A stretch of DNA of 64,000 bases from Crocinitomicaceae bacterium (GTDB lineage Bacteria; Bacteroidota; Bacteroidia; Flavobacteriales_D; Crocinitomicaceae). Both the position numbers and the translations under genes were made by a program. Where the stretch lies: NCBI GenBank assembly GCA_016719925.1, contig JADJYC010000015.1, positions 1-64,000 of the forward strand, in the 5' to 3' direction. Of this stretch, positions 21,167-30,171 are shown one piece after another. Numbering within the stretch: the first letter of the stretch is position 1; the number at the start of each line of letters is the position of its first letter. The notes under the pieces were generated by a model. That model was not told where the DNA came from. It saw only the letters and a program-made list of their open reading frames with translations, and ran no database searches.

Positions 21167-21655
21167 AACACCTTTATAAGGAATGGCAATTCTGCCGCCA
21201 CCCAAATCTACTATTCCGTAACAGTTTTCGTTGTCTGTTTTGTGAACCGTAAAAGTTTCAGGGAGATTGGCTTCTGATTTTTTCAGATCATCTCCAAAAA
21301 CACGGTAAATAAAATCATCTTTTTTCTGAACTTCCACCTGATAAATTTCAAACGTCAGCGGATCAATTCCGGAACCTGCAATAGATGTATTCTGAACTTT
21401 TACATTGGTTCCTATTAGCGAATTAAGTTCACCTTCACTGAGTGATTTCTGGCTGAGTACACTATAATCAGAAATTGTATAGTCACCGAAAACAATCATT
21501 TTTACATCGGTAACCGGCATCGTTTTGTAGGTTCGCTGAACCATATTTCCGCTGTATTTCTGCGTGGTGATTCTGCTGCGTGTCAATGTATCAGAAGTTT
21601 GCGCGTTGATCAGCATTGCAGAAAATAATAACAGGGAAGCAAAAACTGTTTTCAT
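21143..21655 (-). CDS. Secreted hypothetical protein
   Basis: 170 residues with a clear signal peptide (MKTVFASLLLFSAMLINAQ). The mature part is probably beta-rich and ends GGGRIAIPYKGVLLYLTRI. No domain recognised. Upstream on the same strand and 46 bases away is the TPM gene start region's downstream end, so it could be expressed separately. The sequence gives no functional clue. Confidence 0.6.
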   Translation of the reverse strand: MKTVFASLLLFSAMLINAQTSDTLTRSRITTQKYSGNMVQRTYKTMPVTDVKMIVFGDYTISDYSVLSQKSLSEGELNSLIGTNVKVQNTSIAGSGIDPLTFEIYQVEVQKKDDFIYRVFGDDLKKSEANLPETFTVHKTDNENCYGIVDLGGGRIAIPYKGVLLYLTRI

Positions 21656-21701
21656 GATTATTTTTTACTGAATGAAATCCAAGAATTGTGCCATCTCATT
21701 T

Positions 21702-23711
21702 TTACCAGCGGCTTCCAGCTCCGCCTCCTCTTGAACTACCGCCACCATAGGATGAACCTCCTCCGCTGCTGTAACTTCTGCTGTATCCTCCTGATGATGA
21801 TCCTCCTGAAGAAGAGCTTGATCTTGTTTTCATTGGAATAGTGTAACGTTCTGTTTTGGAGAATCCGCAGTTCTCACATTTGTAACAACGTTCACCGGTG
21901 CCGCTTGATGAATACGTGGCAGCAGATATTGTTTTGTCATACAATTTGAAATAGGTTTTGTAACTGCATTTCGGACATTTGGAATGTTTGGAAAACCATT
22001 TTTTGTAAGAGAGAATCAAAACATCTTTTGCACCGTAAGTAATCCACACATCGTAGTCAATGGATTTTACTTTTTCTTCTGAAATCTGACCTTTGCTCAG
22101 GTGTTTGTCCTCTTCCTGATCACCCAGTTTGTGCATTTCTTCTCCGGTTTGCGGACTGAAACGAATGGTGTTTCTCCATTTCTCCATCAGTGCTTTGGTA
22201 ATAAAGTAAATCAACACAAACGGCACCGGAATGATAAACATCCAGATGGTTAGTGTAAAAAATTTCATCACGTGGTAACGTTTGTGTAAATCAGCAATGA
22301 ACATAGCAATGATCAGGACTAACAACCATGCTGAACTCATCGAAATAGTGAGCAATACATAAAAATTCCAGAATCCGGATTCAAAAAAATTGAATGGTTC
22401 TGAAACGTAATCATCGTAATAGTCATAGTCATCGTAGGTGTAGTCTTCGTCAGAGCTTAAATCACTGTCAGTATAAATTGGCGGTGAGCCATAGAAAAAA
22501 TCGCAGGTTGCCTGAACACCTCTGATCATTCCGGTTACATAATCATCTTTTTTGAAATAGGGAACCATTTCATTCTGCTGAATATCATAGCAGTCACCAT
22601 CTGTCAGAATTCCTTCAGTTCCTCTTCCGGTAATAAATTCAACGGCGTGCTGATCTATTACCAGCAATATAACAAGTCCGTTCTGGGTTTTTCTGTTCCC
22701 AACTCCCCATTCATTGAACAGTTCGGTTCCAAACGTATGCGGATCATTTTCACCAATTGAATTTGCGCAAATAACTGCAACCTGATATCCCAAAGAATCT
22801 TCCAGTTCTTTTAAAAACTGGTTGATCATATCCAGGGCGTAGTCGGGAAGTATCTGATGCGGATCTGTAACGTGGGTATTGTCTTTTTCCCTCGCATTTG
22901 GTACAGAATTAATATCTGTAAAAATTCCGTTTTTATTAATGCGCTTGTTGTTAGCTTCAATTTCATCCGGAGTTAATCCTTCAAAATAAAATTTAGGTAC
23001 GTATTCATTCTGGACATATTCATCTGAAGGCTGATCAATGAAAATTGAATTACCGTCACTGTACCATGATTTTGTCATGGTGATAAGTTCACCATGAGAT
23101 TTTTCAACTGCATCCGGATAGATAGAATGAATACCTGTGTTATTATCATAAGTTGACAGTTTTGAATCAAAAGCAATTTCCTGAAAAATATGATCACCCA
23201 GTTTTTGCATAGAAACAAAATCGCCTGTTCCGGTAGCGTCACCTATTAAGTGAACGTCTGCGGTTTCTCTTGCCAGATCACGCAGCCAGGCTGTTTTGTA
23301 GAATGATTTAAGGCGGGAGCCTATTTTAAAAACTACGGTCTTTTTAGATTTGCAGTGAAGCTGAAAAACAAAACGGCCGTTTGTTTTTTCTTCCAGATCC
23401 CATAACTCTACAAGCTGGTTTGCAAATTCTTCAACTGACTCAGGATTAGAAATATTATCTACTCTTACACAAATTGGTTCAACATATCTGCAGAAAAAAT
23501 AAGTTTCTCTTGTTCCTATCATCTCCTTTTTCCATTTTGTTTCAATCTGTCCGCCCGGGTCAATAATGAATCCGGTAGAATCCAAAACAGGAACAGGAAG
23601 ATCTTTTGGAGAATAGCTTTTATTTCTTTGCGCAATCAGATTGTTTGCGGCAATTGAAAAGAGGATGAGGAAACTTAGTCTGAGCAAAGTATTTAACTTA
23701 TTTTTCATCAT
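21702..23711 (-). CDS. TPM-domain membrane protein with zinc ribbon and Gly/Ser tail
   Basis: 669 residues. Signal peptide at 1-27, unknown N-terminal domain to ~260, TPM (YgcG-type) domain at ~270-400 with SLGYQVAVICANSIGEND, WGVGNRKTQNGLVILLV and ITGRGTEGILTDGDC. Two membrane segments follow (~445-470, ~480-505), then a cytoplasmic zinc ribbon (CPKCSYKTYF ... CYKCENCGF), and a tail of about 50 residues made mostly of G, S, Y and R. TPM proteins occur in photosystem repair and in bacterial envelope proteins often beside LemA; here the LemA-containing gene overlaps upstream by 14 bases, so they are surely cotranscribed. Role unknown but probably envelope stress or protein turnover. Confidence 0.85.
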   Translation of the reverse strand: MMKNKLNTLLRLSFLILFSIAANNLIAQRNKSYSPKDLPVPVLDSTGFIIDPGGQIETKWKKEMIGTRETYFFCRYVEPICVRVDNISNPESVEEFANQLVELWDLEEKTNGRFVFQLHCKSKKTVVFKIGSRLKSFYKTAWLRDLARETADVHLIGDATGTGDFVSMQKLGDHIFQEIAFDSKLSTYDNNTGIHSIYPDAVEKSHGELITMTKSWYSDGNSIFIDQPSDEYVQNEYVPKFYFEGLTPDEIEANNKRINKNGIFTDINSVPNAREKDNTHVTDPHQILPDYALDMINQFLKELEDSLGYQVAVICANSIGENDPHTFGTELFNEWGVGNRKTQNGLVILLVIDQHAVEFITGRGTEGILTDGDCYDIQQNEMVPYFKKDDYVTGMIRGVQATCDFFYGSPPIYTDSDLSSDEDYTYDDYDYYDDYVSEPFNFFESGFWNFYVLLTISMSSAWLLVLIIAMFIADLHKRYHVMKFFTLTIWMFIIPVPFVLIYFITKALMEKWRNTIRFSPQTGEEMHKLGDQEEDKHLSKGQISEEKVKSIDYDVWITYGAKDVLILSYKKWFSKHSKCPKCSYKTYFKLYDKTISAATYSSSGTGERCYKCENCGFSKTERYTIPMKTRSSSSSGGSSSGGYSRSYSSGGGSSYGGGSSRGGGAGSRW

Positions 23712-24723
23712 AGTAAGATTTTAATTCATAATCCGGAAACTGATCACCGTGTTTTTTAACCAGAATATTGTAATTTTTTACTGCGTCATTGTAGTTTTTC
23801 TTTTCGAAAGCAATTCGGTTTTCTGATCCTTCAATCTGAACCAGAAGTTTTTCAACAGCTTGTGAATTTCCGTTTTGCTCAACGATTTTTCTGGCTTCAC
23901 CGATTTTTGCATCCAATGAATTTTCCAGTTCAAATTTTGCTTCTCCTTCTGAGTTTGCAATCTGACTTTGTAATTCTTTGATGGTTGAATCCAGCACAGC
24001 CATCTCCGGAGGTGACGTTTGCAAAGCGCTGAAAAGTTCAGGAATCATGCTGTTTCGCTGATCAATGGCAATCTGCACAAGATTTAATTTTGAATTGACA
24101 TCTTCCTCTGCTTCTATCAGCTGATCTTTTGTTCTATTGTATTCATTTGTTTTTTCCTGTTCTTGCGCCGAAGCTTCTGCTGAACTGCTCCGGCTAACTA
24201 AAAAAAAAATGAGCAGGATTACCAGTAATACAACTCCGCCGATGATATAAAGATTTTTTTTTCTTGAATTATTATCTTGTTCCAGTACGGATGCTTTTTT
24301 ATTGATGGTACTTAATACCATGATGGCCTGCTGGTCACGCGGGTCGACAACAAGCTCTTTTTTAGCGTAGTATTCTGCTTTCTCTCTTGTTTCAGGTAAA
24401 TGATTTTCAAGCCACATCATCATATATGCTTTGGCAAGAATTGCGTTGCAGTTAACCAGATAAGGGTTTATAGCTACAGCAGCTTCACCTTCTGAAATGG
24501 CATCTTTATAATTTCTGGCTTTCAGATGATCATCTGCCAGTTTTAAATGTTTTTGTGCTTTAACAAGCAAGGCCTGCCATTGTTCTTCATTCAGCCCCAT
24601 GCTGATGGCAAGTTCTTTAAGTTCATCCAGGGTCAGCGGACGTTCACCAATACTGTTGTCTACCTCACCGGCTTCAACAATTGCTTTTACCTGTGCAGCC
24701 AGTTTGTCTTCGTAATTTTCCAT
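23698..24723 (-). CDS. TPR - membrane segment - LemA fusion protein
   Basis: 341 residues. Residues ~50-145 are TPR-like (HLKARNYKDAISEGEAAVAI), ~158-178 a single membrane segment (LYIIGGVVLLVILLIFFLVS), and ~190-341 a LemA-type helical domain. LemA hallmarks are YNRTKDQLIEAEEDVNSKL, QRNSMIPELFSAL, and LVQIEGSENRIAFEKKNYND with YNILVKKHGDQFPDY (compare QLEGTENRIAVARRDYNEAV). LemA proteins usually have a short N-terminus; a cytoplasmic TPR domain is unusual. The stop overlaps the start of the TPM gene, the classical LemA-TPM partner. Confidence 0.75.
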   Translation of the reverse strand: MENYEDKLAAQVKAIVEAGEVDNSIGERPLTLDELKELAISMGLNEEQWQALLVKAQKHLKLADDHLKARNYKDAISEGEAAVAINPYLVNCNAILAKAYMMMWLENHLPETREKAEYYAKKELVVDPRDQQAIMVLSTINKKASVLEQDNNSRKKNLYIIGGVVLLVILLIFFLVSRSSSAEASAQEQEKTNEYNRTKDQLIEAEEDVNSKLNLVQIAIDQRNSMIPELFSALQTSPPEMAVLDSTIKELQSQIANSEGEAKFELENSLDAKIGEARKIVEQNGNSQAVEKLLVQIEGSENRIAFEKKNYNDAVKNYNILVKKHGDQFPDYELKSYYDEK

Positions 24724-24745
24724 TTTTTATTTTCGTTCGTTGAAA

Positions 24746-24967
24746 TTAAGAAACAATTTCTATCTGAATGTTGCCGGATAAAATAACATCACCGGAATAT
24801 AACTTTCTTCTTATCCTGAATTCTTCTTCTCCGTTTACTTTTACCAATCCTTCTTCAATCTGATTTTTTCCCTGTCCGCCTGTGTCTGATATTCCTTCGA
24901 ACTTCAGTAGTTTAACCAATTCCACATACGGTGTATTTGACTTAAGTTTAAATTTTCTTTTTTCCAT
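24746..24967 (-). CDS. S4-domain RNA-binding protein, YbcJ/YaaA-like
   Basis: 73 residues forming a stand-alone S4 domain (LVKLLKFEGISDTGGQGKNQ, LVKVNGEEEFRIRRKLYSGD). The GGQGK and VNGE...R.GD features match the YbcJ/YaaA group that binds structured RNA, probably ribosomal. It overlaps the end of meaB by 20 bases, so translation may be coupled. Confidence 0.85.
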   Translation of the reverse strand: MEKRKFKLKSNTPYVELVKLLKFEGISDTGGQGKNQIEEGLVKVNGEEEFRIRRKLYSGDVILSGNIQIEIVS

Positions 24968-26009
24968 TTTTAAAGTTGTCTGTGATTATTCTTGCTGCTT
25001 CATGGGAGGTGATTTCATTTTTTATAATCTGGTCAGTGAGCTTTTTCAGTTCTCCCTGAATTTTTTGGTCTGCATAAAAAGATTCTGTCAGTGCGTTTTT
25101 TATTGCTTCATGCATCCAGTATACCTGCTGATTTTTTCTGTTTTCAAAGAGCCATCCGTTTTTTCTTGCAGATGATTCAAAACTGCAAATCATTTTCCAG
25201 ATTTTATCCATGTTTTTATTTTCCAGAGAGCTCACAGTTTCTGTTTGCGGAATCCATTTACTTTCTTTAGCCGGAAATAAATGAAGGGCGTTTTTGAATT
25301 GTGCTTTTGCAAGATTGGCCCGTTTGATATTATCACCGTCTGCCTTATTGATAACCACTGCGTCAGCCATTTCCATAATGCCTCTTTTGATGCCCTGCAG
25401 TTCATCTCCTGCAGCTGAGAGCATAAGTAAAAGAAAAAAATCAGTCATACTATGAACTGCAGTTTCTGACTGACCAACACCAACTGTTTCTACCAATATA
25501 ATTTCAAATCCTGCCGCTTCACAAAGCAGGATGTTTTCCCTTGTTCGCTTTGCAACTCCGCCTAATGATCCGCTGCTTGCAGTAGGACGGATGTATGCTT
25601 TAGGATCATTACTGAGATGTACCATGCGTGTTTTATCTCCCAGAATACTGCCGTGTGTAATTTCACTGCTTGGATCTATAGCAAGTACAGCTACTTTTTT
25701 ATTCTGTGAGGTGATGTATTTTCCAAATGCTTCAATGAAAGTGCTTTTGCCAACTCCGGGTACACCGGTAATTCCAATACGAATTGATTTGCCGGAATAT
25801 TTAAGACATTTTTGAATAAGCTGTTTTGCTTTCTCCTGATCTTTTTCTTTTGAACTTTCTGTCAGCGTTATTGCTTGTGATAAAGCTGATTTATCTCCTT
25901 TTCTCAAGTGAGAAAATAATTTTGAAGGCTCTAAATCTGATTTATGCTTTTTATTGAGCTCAACAAATTTTTTAATCTTTTTTGAGTCAGGATTTTTTGT
26001 TGAAGCCAT
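24948..26009 (-). CDS. meaB: Methylmalonyl-CoA mutase-associated GTPase MeaB
   Basis: 353-residue G3E-type GTPase. Walker A GVPGVGKS (~83-90), switch region VETVGVGQSE (~178), guanine-specificity NKAD (~224), and the family stretch IDPSSEITHGSILGDKTRM. MeaB loads and protects adenosylcobalamin in methylmalonyl-CoA mutase. The mutase itself is not in the window, so the genes are unlinked here. The S4 gene overlaps downstream. Confidence 0.93.
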   Translation of the reverse strand: MASTKNPDSKKIKKFVELNKKHKSDLEPSKLFSHLRKGDKSALSQAITLTESSKEKDQEKAKQLIQKCLKYSGKSIRIGITGVPGVGKSTFIEAFGKYITSQNKKVAVLAIDPSSEITHGSILGDKTRMVHLSNDPKAYIRPTASSGSLGGVAKRTRENILLCEAAGFEIILVETVGVGQSETAVHSMTDFFLLLMLSAAGDELQGIKRGIMEMADAVVINKADGDNIKRANLAKAQFKNALHLFPAKESKWIPQTETVSSLENKNMDKIWKMICSFESSARKNGWLFENRKNQQVYWMHEAIKNALTESFYADQKIQGELKKLTDQIIKNEITSHEAARIITDNFKNGKKKI

Positions 26010-26011
26010 AT

Positions 26012-26599
26012 TTAAGGTTGTCCTGTGTTGTTAGCTGTTGTTGATGTGTCCGCTTCAGCAAATTTATAGCTCTCAACCCATACCGGATTCTGAACATCAC
26101 GCAATAATTTATAGAGTGAATCACCATAAAAATAATCAGTAAGTACATTATTGATTCCGTATGATTCTTTCAGAATTTTCATTTGATAAACAGATGGTTT
26201 GTATTGTCCCTGACTCCACCCGCGCATATCAAACTGAATGGGATTTTCATAAAACCGTATCTTCCATAAATCCCAGAAAGGTTTATTGTAATAACCAACA
26301 ATTTTATTCAAATCATTTTTAATCAGGAAACAGGAATCCACTCCGTTTTTTGCAAAAGATTTTCTTTATTGATGTTTGCAATGCTTGGATAATATCCCAG
26401 GGCCTGATACATAAACTGCTGTTCAGTCAGAACTGAGCTCCCAAAAAAAGTCCGTCTCTGCAAGATACAACTGCATAGGTTATTAGTGAAGAATGCACCG
26501 GCAAAAGTCCAACAGCAAAATAGTTTTTCTTTCCGGTGGTTTGTGCCACCGAAAACGGTATAAAAAACCAATTAATATGATGGTCAGTAAGGATCTCAC
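26012..26599 (-). CDS. Secreted hypothetical protein with three homopolymer frameshifts
   Basis: Reading from a GTG at 26599 and adding one base in each of three runs (26562-26567, 26443-26449, 26346-26351) gives one ~196-residue protein. It starts with a signal peptide (RSLLTIILIGFFIPFSVAQ) and ends TSTTANNTGQP. No fragment alone makes sense, but the joined protein is smooth. Its stop lies 2 bases before the meaB start, so the two are probably one operon. No family recognised. The start codon is uncertain. Confidence 0.55.
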
Positions 26600-26692
26600 T
26601 ATTTTCAAATTCAATATAAAAATAGCAAAAACCGGACTATTAACTTGAAATTTAGATTAAACCCTTTTGGTATAAGGGATTCAGGACAGTCT

Positions 26693-27103
26693 TTATGCTA
26701 AAACCCGAAGCAGGTATTTGATAATATCGCTGTAAGAAACAATACCTTTCAACGCACCTTTTTCAGTAACAATAAATGCATGTACATCCCCTTTAGCCAA
26801 ATCCTTGGCTACTTTATGAATTTTAGTTTCAGGTTTTATGGTTGCAGGTTTAGCGGACATAATGTCTTTTGCACAAAGTTTTTGATAAACCTCGTCATTG
26901 TCATTCAGTGTTGCATTGCCGATTGCGCGCATAAAGTCAACCAGACTGATTACACCAACCACTTTATTTTTATCTACCACGGGAATGTGGTGATGAAAAG
27001 GTGATTTTTCATAAAGATGTTTAATGTCAACCAGCTTCTGGCCGGGTTTAACAGAAACTACCTTGGAGGTCATAATAGTTGATACCGGAGCGTCTAACTG
27101 CAT
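26693..27103 (-). CDS. Tandem CBS-domain protein
   Basis: 136 residues made of two CBS domains (VSTIMTSKVVSVKPGQKL... and AKDIMSAKPATIKPETKI...), each with the (T/D)xM start and the VVGVISLVDF / LKGIVSYSDI end. Two CBS domains form a module that binds adenine nucleotides and senses energy state. With no catalytic domain attached, it acts alone or on an unlinked partner. The lysine-rich middle fits a cytoplasmic protein. Confidence 0.88.
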   Translation of the reverse strand: MQLDAPVSTIMTSKVVSVKPGQKLVDIKHLYEKSPFHHHIPVVDKNKVVGVISLVDFMRAIGNATLNDNDEVYQKLCAKDIMSAKPATIKPETKIHKVAKDLAKGDVHAFIVTEKGALKGIVSYSDIIKYLLRVLA

Positions 27104-27226
27104 AATGATAAATTGGATTGAACAAAACTACCGATTTTCCGTATAGGATGGCATAGTTAAAGATAACATTTGTTTGTTTTTAATATGACACTTCTCAAGA
27201 TTGGCTCAACCTGTGCGCTGATGCCT

Positions 27227-27234
27227 TATCTTTG
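27227..27234 (+). promoter_or_regulatory. -7 box (TATCTTTG) of the phasin-like/AarF operon
   Basis: Perfect TAnnTTTG 20 bases before the ATG at 27254, with TTGG about 22 bases upstream as a weak -33. Confidence 0.5.
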
Positions 27235-27253
27235 AGGTCTAAATGTTAATAGT

Positions 27254-27627
27254 ATGAAAGCCAGAACACTTGTAGAATTATTGACTTTGTCTTCCAATCT
27301 GTATATGATGTCCAAAGACAAAGAGCTGATGGAGAAACTGCACAACATGGCAGATAAGGGAAAAGAAAAAATCAATTCCTTTATGAGTTCTACCACCCGT
27401 GATGAGGACGGAAATGAAGTCGAGTTTTTGCAGAAAATTGCTCTGAAGGCTCATGAGGTGAAAGAAGAAATGGAGCATAAAATTGGTGAAATGGTGTCTC
27501 AGTTTTATGAAAAGGTGAACATCGCGCATACAGATGAAATTAAAAACTGCATGTTCAGATGGAAGATCTTTCCAAACAAATTGCTTTGCTTGAAGCAAGA
27601 TTAAACCGTTACGAAAAAGAACAGTGA
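27254..27627 (+). CDS. Phasin-like coiled-coil protein, one frameshift
   Basis: About 124 residues after restoring one A at 27542-27546. The first 95 residues are helical, with many K and E (MKARTLVELLTLSSNLYMMS, KDKELMEKLHNMADKGKEK). The repaired end reads LHVQMEDLSKQIALLEARLN RYEKEQ, a leucine-rich coiled coil. This resembles phasin-like/YtxH-like accessory proteins found with UbiB-type kinases. Its TGA overlaps the GTG of the AarF gene (GTGA), so the two are translationally coupled. Confidence 0.65.
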
Positions 27628-29342
27628 GTTTATTTTCTTCCATAGCCCGCCGGTACCGTTCAGTTAAACGGTATAATCAGATTCTGCGCGTATTTGTCAA
27701 ATACGGATTTGATGATTTGGTGTCGTATATGGAAGAACAAAAACGATTTGCGTGGCTGCGCAAATTACTTCCAAAATCATTAAGAAAATCTGCCGCACAT
27801 TATACCAAATATGAAAAATGCGGCTGGTGTGTGAAGAACTCGGACCAACTTTTGTCAAGTTTGGACAGATACTTTCTAATCGTCCTGATTTATTACCGCT
27901 TGATCTTATTACACAGTTTGAAAATTGCAGGATAACGTTCCGCCGTTATCCGGTGAAGTAGCAAAAAAGTAGTAGAGAAAGAATTGAAAAAAAGTGTGGA
28001 AGAGCTTTTTGCCTGGTTTGAACCTGAACCTTTTGCATCCGCTTCCATGGCGCAGGTTCACAAAGCAACATTGAAAACCGGTGAACGGGTTGCAATAAAA
28101 ATTCAGCGTCCGGGAATCAAAGAAGTCATTATTGAAGACATTAAAGTAATGTATACCGTTGCTGAAATTCTTCATCGCCGCGTTCCTTCTGTCAGAAGTT
28201 TTGATCCGGTTGGCCTGGTGAAAAATTTTGAAGAGAGCATATTGAAGGAACTTGATTTTATTCATGAGTCAATTAATGCCCAGCGTTTTTATAATAATTT
28301 TTCAGGTAATGATGAAAATTCACGATTCATACATGCACCCAAAGTGTATCGTGAATTTACAACACCCCGTGTTTTGGTTCTTGAATTTATTTCAGGCTTT
28401 AAAATTTCAAAACTGGATCAGATAGAAGCAGATCATCACAGCAGAGAAACCATTGCCAGAAAACTTGCAATCTCTTATTTGCGTCAGGTATTTGAACATG
28501 GTTTTTTTCATGCCGATCCGCACCCGGGAAATGTTCTTATAATGAAAACCGGAGAAATCTGCTATCTGGATTTTGGAATGATGGGAAGTATTTTACCAAA
28601 AGATGTGGAAACATTTGGTCATTTATTTCTTTCAGTAAAAAATAAAGACATCCGGAAAATTATCAAATCACTCATGCAGCTGTCTGATCAGATAACAATT
28701 AAAAATATGCGTGATCTGGAATCTGATATTAATGAGTTTGTAGAATGTTATACGGTTTCCGGAGTTCATGCCAATGAAATGAGTACCGTATTGCTGCAGT
28801 TAAAAGATGTGATAGTTAAACACAATTTAAAAATTCCGGGCCATTTCTTTCTGCTTGCAAGATCCATGTTGACAATTGAAGGCGTTATCAGAAATCTCGA
28901 TCCTAAGCTGGATATGCTTGAGCTGGCAAGACCCTATCTGATAAAAACAATTTCAAAAAAATTCAACCCGCTTGACATGGGTAAAAAAGTGCTGAGCGGA
29001 ATTTTTGAATTTGGAAATTATATGGAAGAATTTCCGAGAGATTTGAAAAATGCAATTCGTAAAATCAATACCGGCGAAATAAAAGTCGATTTGCATCACA
29101 AGGGAGTTGATCCGCTGGTGCACACCATTAACCGTGTAACCAAACAAATTATATCTGCCATTGTTGTTGCATCACTTATTATTGGTGGCTCGCTGACATT
29201 GGTGTATGAAACAACACCGTTATGGAACGAAACTTCATCCTGGTCAATTATAGCTTTCATTCTTGCCGGGATTGTAGCTCTTGGAATGCTCCGAGACATT
29301 CGCAGAGGAGACCATGATCCATGGCAGGGCTGGAAAGAGTAA
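27624..29342 (+). CDS. ABC1/AarF (UbiB-family) atypical kinase, three frameshifts
   Basis: About 572 residues after restoring single A's at 27814-27818, 27921-27924 and 27963-27968. Family motifs: KFGQILSNRPDLLP (KxGQ), the Ala-rich loop PFASASMAQVHKA replacing the P-loop, VAIKIQRPG (lysine), HADPHPGN (catalytic loop) and DFGMMG (DFG). The last 50 residues hold two membrane segments. UbiB/ABC1 kinases support quinone biosynthesis and lipid trafficking; Bacteroidota use menaquinone, so a role there is inferred. Coupled to the coiled-coil gene upstream. Confidence 0.9.
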
Positions 29343-29383
29343 TCTTCTTTTTCAGTTTTTTTTTAATTCTTACTTTAACAAAA

Positions 29384-29414
29384 AAAATCCCCCCAACAAA
29401 GTTGAGAGGATTTT
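29384..29414. terminator. Probable bidirectional terminator
   Basis: AAAATCC...GGATTTT stem with internal CAAC/GTTG pairing and one mismatch, located between the convergent AarF and coiled-coil genes, with A's on one side and T's on the other. Confidence 0.6.
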
Positions 29415-29435
29415 AAGCAGCGTGCGAAAAACTAG

Positions 29436-30029
29436 TTAATTAAATGCTGCTTTTAAATGATGATAAGCTAGCGTTATTTCATTTCTGAAATGTTCTTGTC
29501 TGCTTGGTTCCGCTGCTTCCTTATGTTTTTCCAGTCCTTCTTTCAGATTTCTGATAATGGTATCCATTTCTTGTCTTCTTTTCTGTATTGAATCAGATGG
29601 TTTTGTAACAGCCAGTTTAAAATCAATGGCCAGAATTTCAAGTTCCAGTTTTATTCGTTCAAATTCTGCGTGAAGAAAGTCATACACTTTGGACAATGCA
29701 GGATGTGATTTAATATACGATTCCACATCATGAATTTTAGCCAGAATTTTTTTGCGCTGAGCTTCAAATATCTCTTTTGTTTCAGCTTTGCCTAATGCCA
29801 GCTGAACTCTTAGTTCATCAATTTTGGATTTGGTTTCTTCAACAAATTCTCTGGCTTCATTTACTTTAACTTCAGCATCATGCAGAAAAAGATTTAATCG
29901 TTTTTTCAAATATTCAAACTTATCTTTTGCTTCAGCTTTGCCAAGTGCAAGCTGGAGTTGTAACTCTTCCAGTTCATTTGCTGTTTTTCTGAATCCCTCA
30001 ACCAGTTTATCAATCATTGTTGCTTCCAT
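29436..30029 (-). CDS. Coiled-coil protein with internal duplication
   Basis: 197 residues from the first true ATG (30029). Almost wholly helical. Two copies of a ~55-residue segment are clear: LQLQLALGKAEAKDKFEYLK...HDAEVKV and LRVQLALGKAETKEIFEAQR...IHDVESYI. No signal peptide or membrane segment. The family appears to be a cytoplasmic structural or stress protein but is not recognised. An 8-base palindrome (30065-30085) lies upstream. Confidence 0.7.
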   Translation of the reverse strand: MEATMIDKLVEGFRKTANELEELQLQLALGKAEAKDKFEYLKKRLNLFLHDAEVKVNEAREFVEETKSKIDELRVQLALGKAETKEIFEAQRKKILAKIHDVESYIKSHPALSKVYDFLHAEFERIKLELEILAIDFKLAVTKPSDSIQKRRQEMDTIIRNLKEGLEKHKEAAEPSRQEHFRNEITLAYHHLKAAFN

Positions 30030-30064
30030 ATTGCATTTATTTGATTCAAAATTCCTCAAAATCA

Positions 30065-30085
30065 GTTGATCAGGAAATGATCAAC
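30065..30085. promoter_or_regulatory. Inverted repeat upstream of the coiled-coil gene
   Basis: GTTGATCA, 5-base spacer, TGATCAAC: perfect 8-base arms 36 bases before the ATG at 30029. No T-run follows on either side, so an operator is more likely than a terminator. Confidence 0.4.
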
Positions 30086-30116
30086 GTCAGTTGTATATAT
30101 GTTTGATGTCAAAACA

Positions 30117-30155
30117 AAAAAATCCCGTCCCCAATACAGATGGGAACGGGATTTT
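30117..30155 (-). terminator. Rho-independent terminator
   Basis: AATCCCGT (30121-30128) pairs with ACGGGATT (30146-30153), extended by CCCCA/TGGG, with a T-run on the minus strand. It follows the stop of the secreted gene at 30172. Confidence 0.85.
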
Positions 30156-30171
30156 CAATGGTTTTTAAATT

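Noticed and set aside
27278..27643. Minus-strand frame of 121 codons over the phasin-like gene
   Set aside because: Its composition (F/H/L/Q-rich) is typical of antisense to a coiled coil, and the plus-strand repaired frame is better supported.
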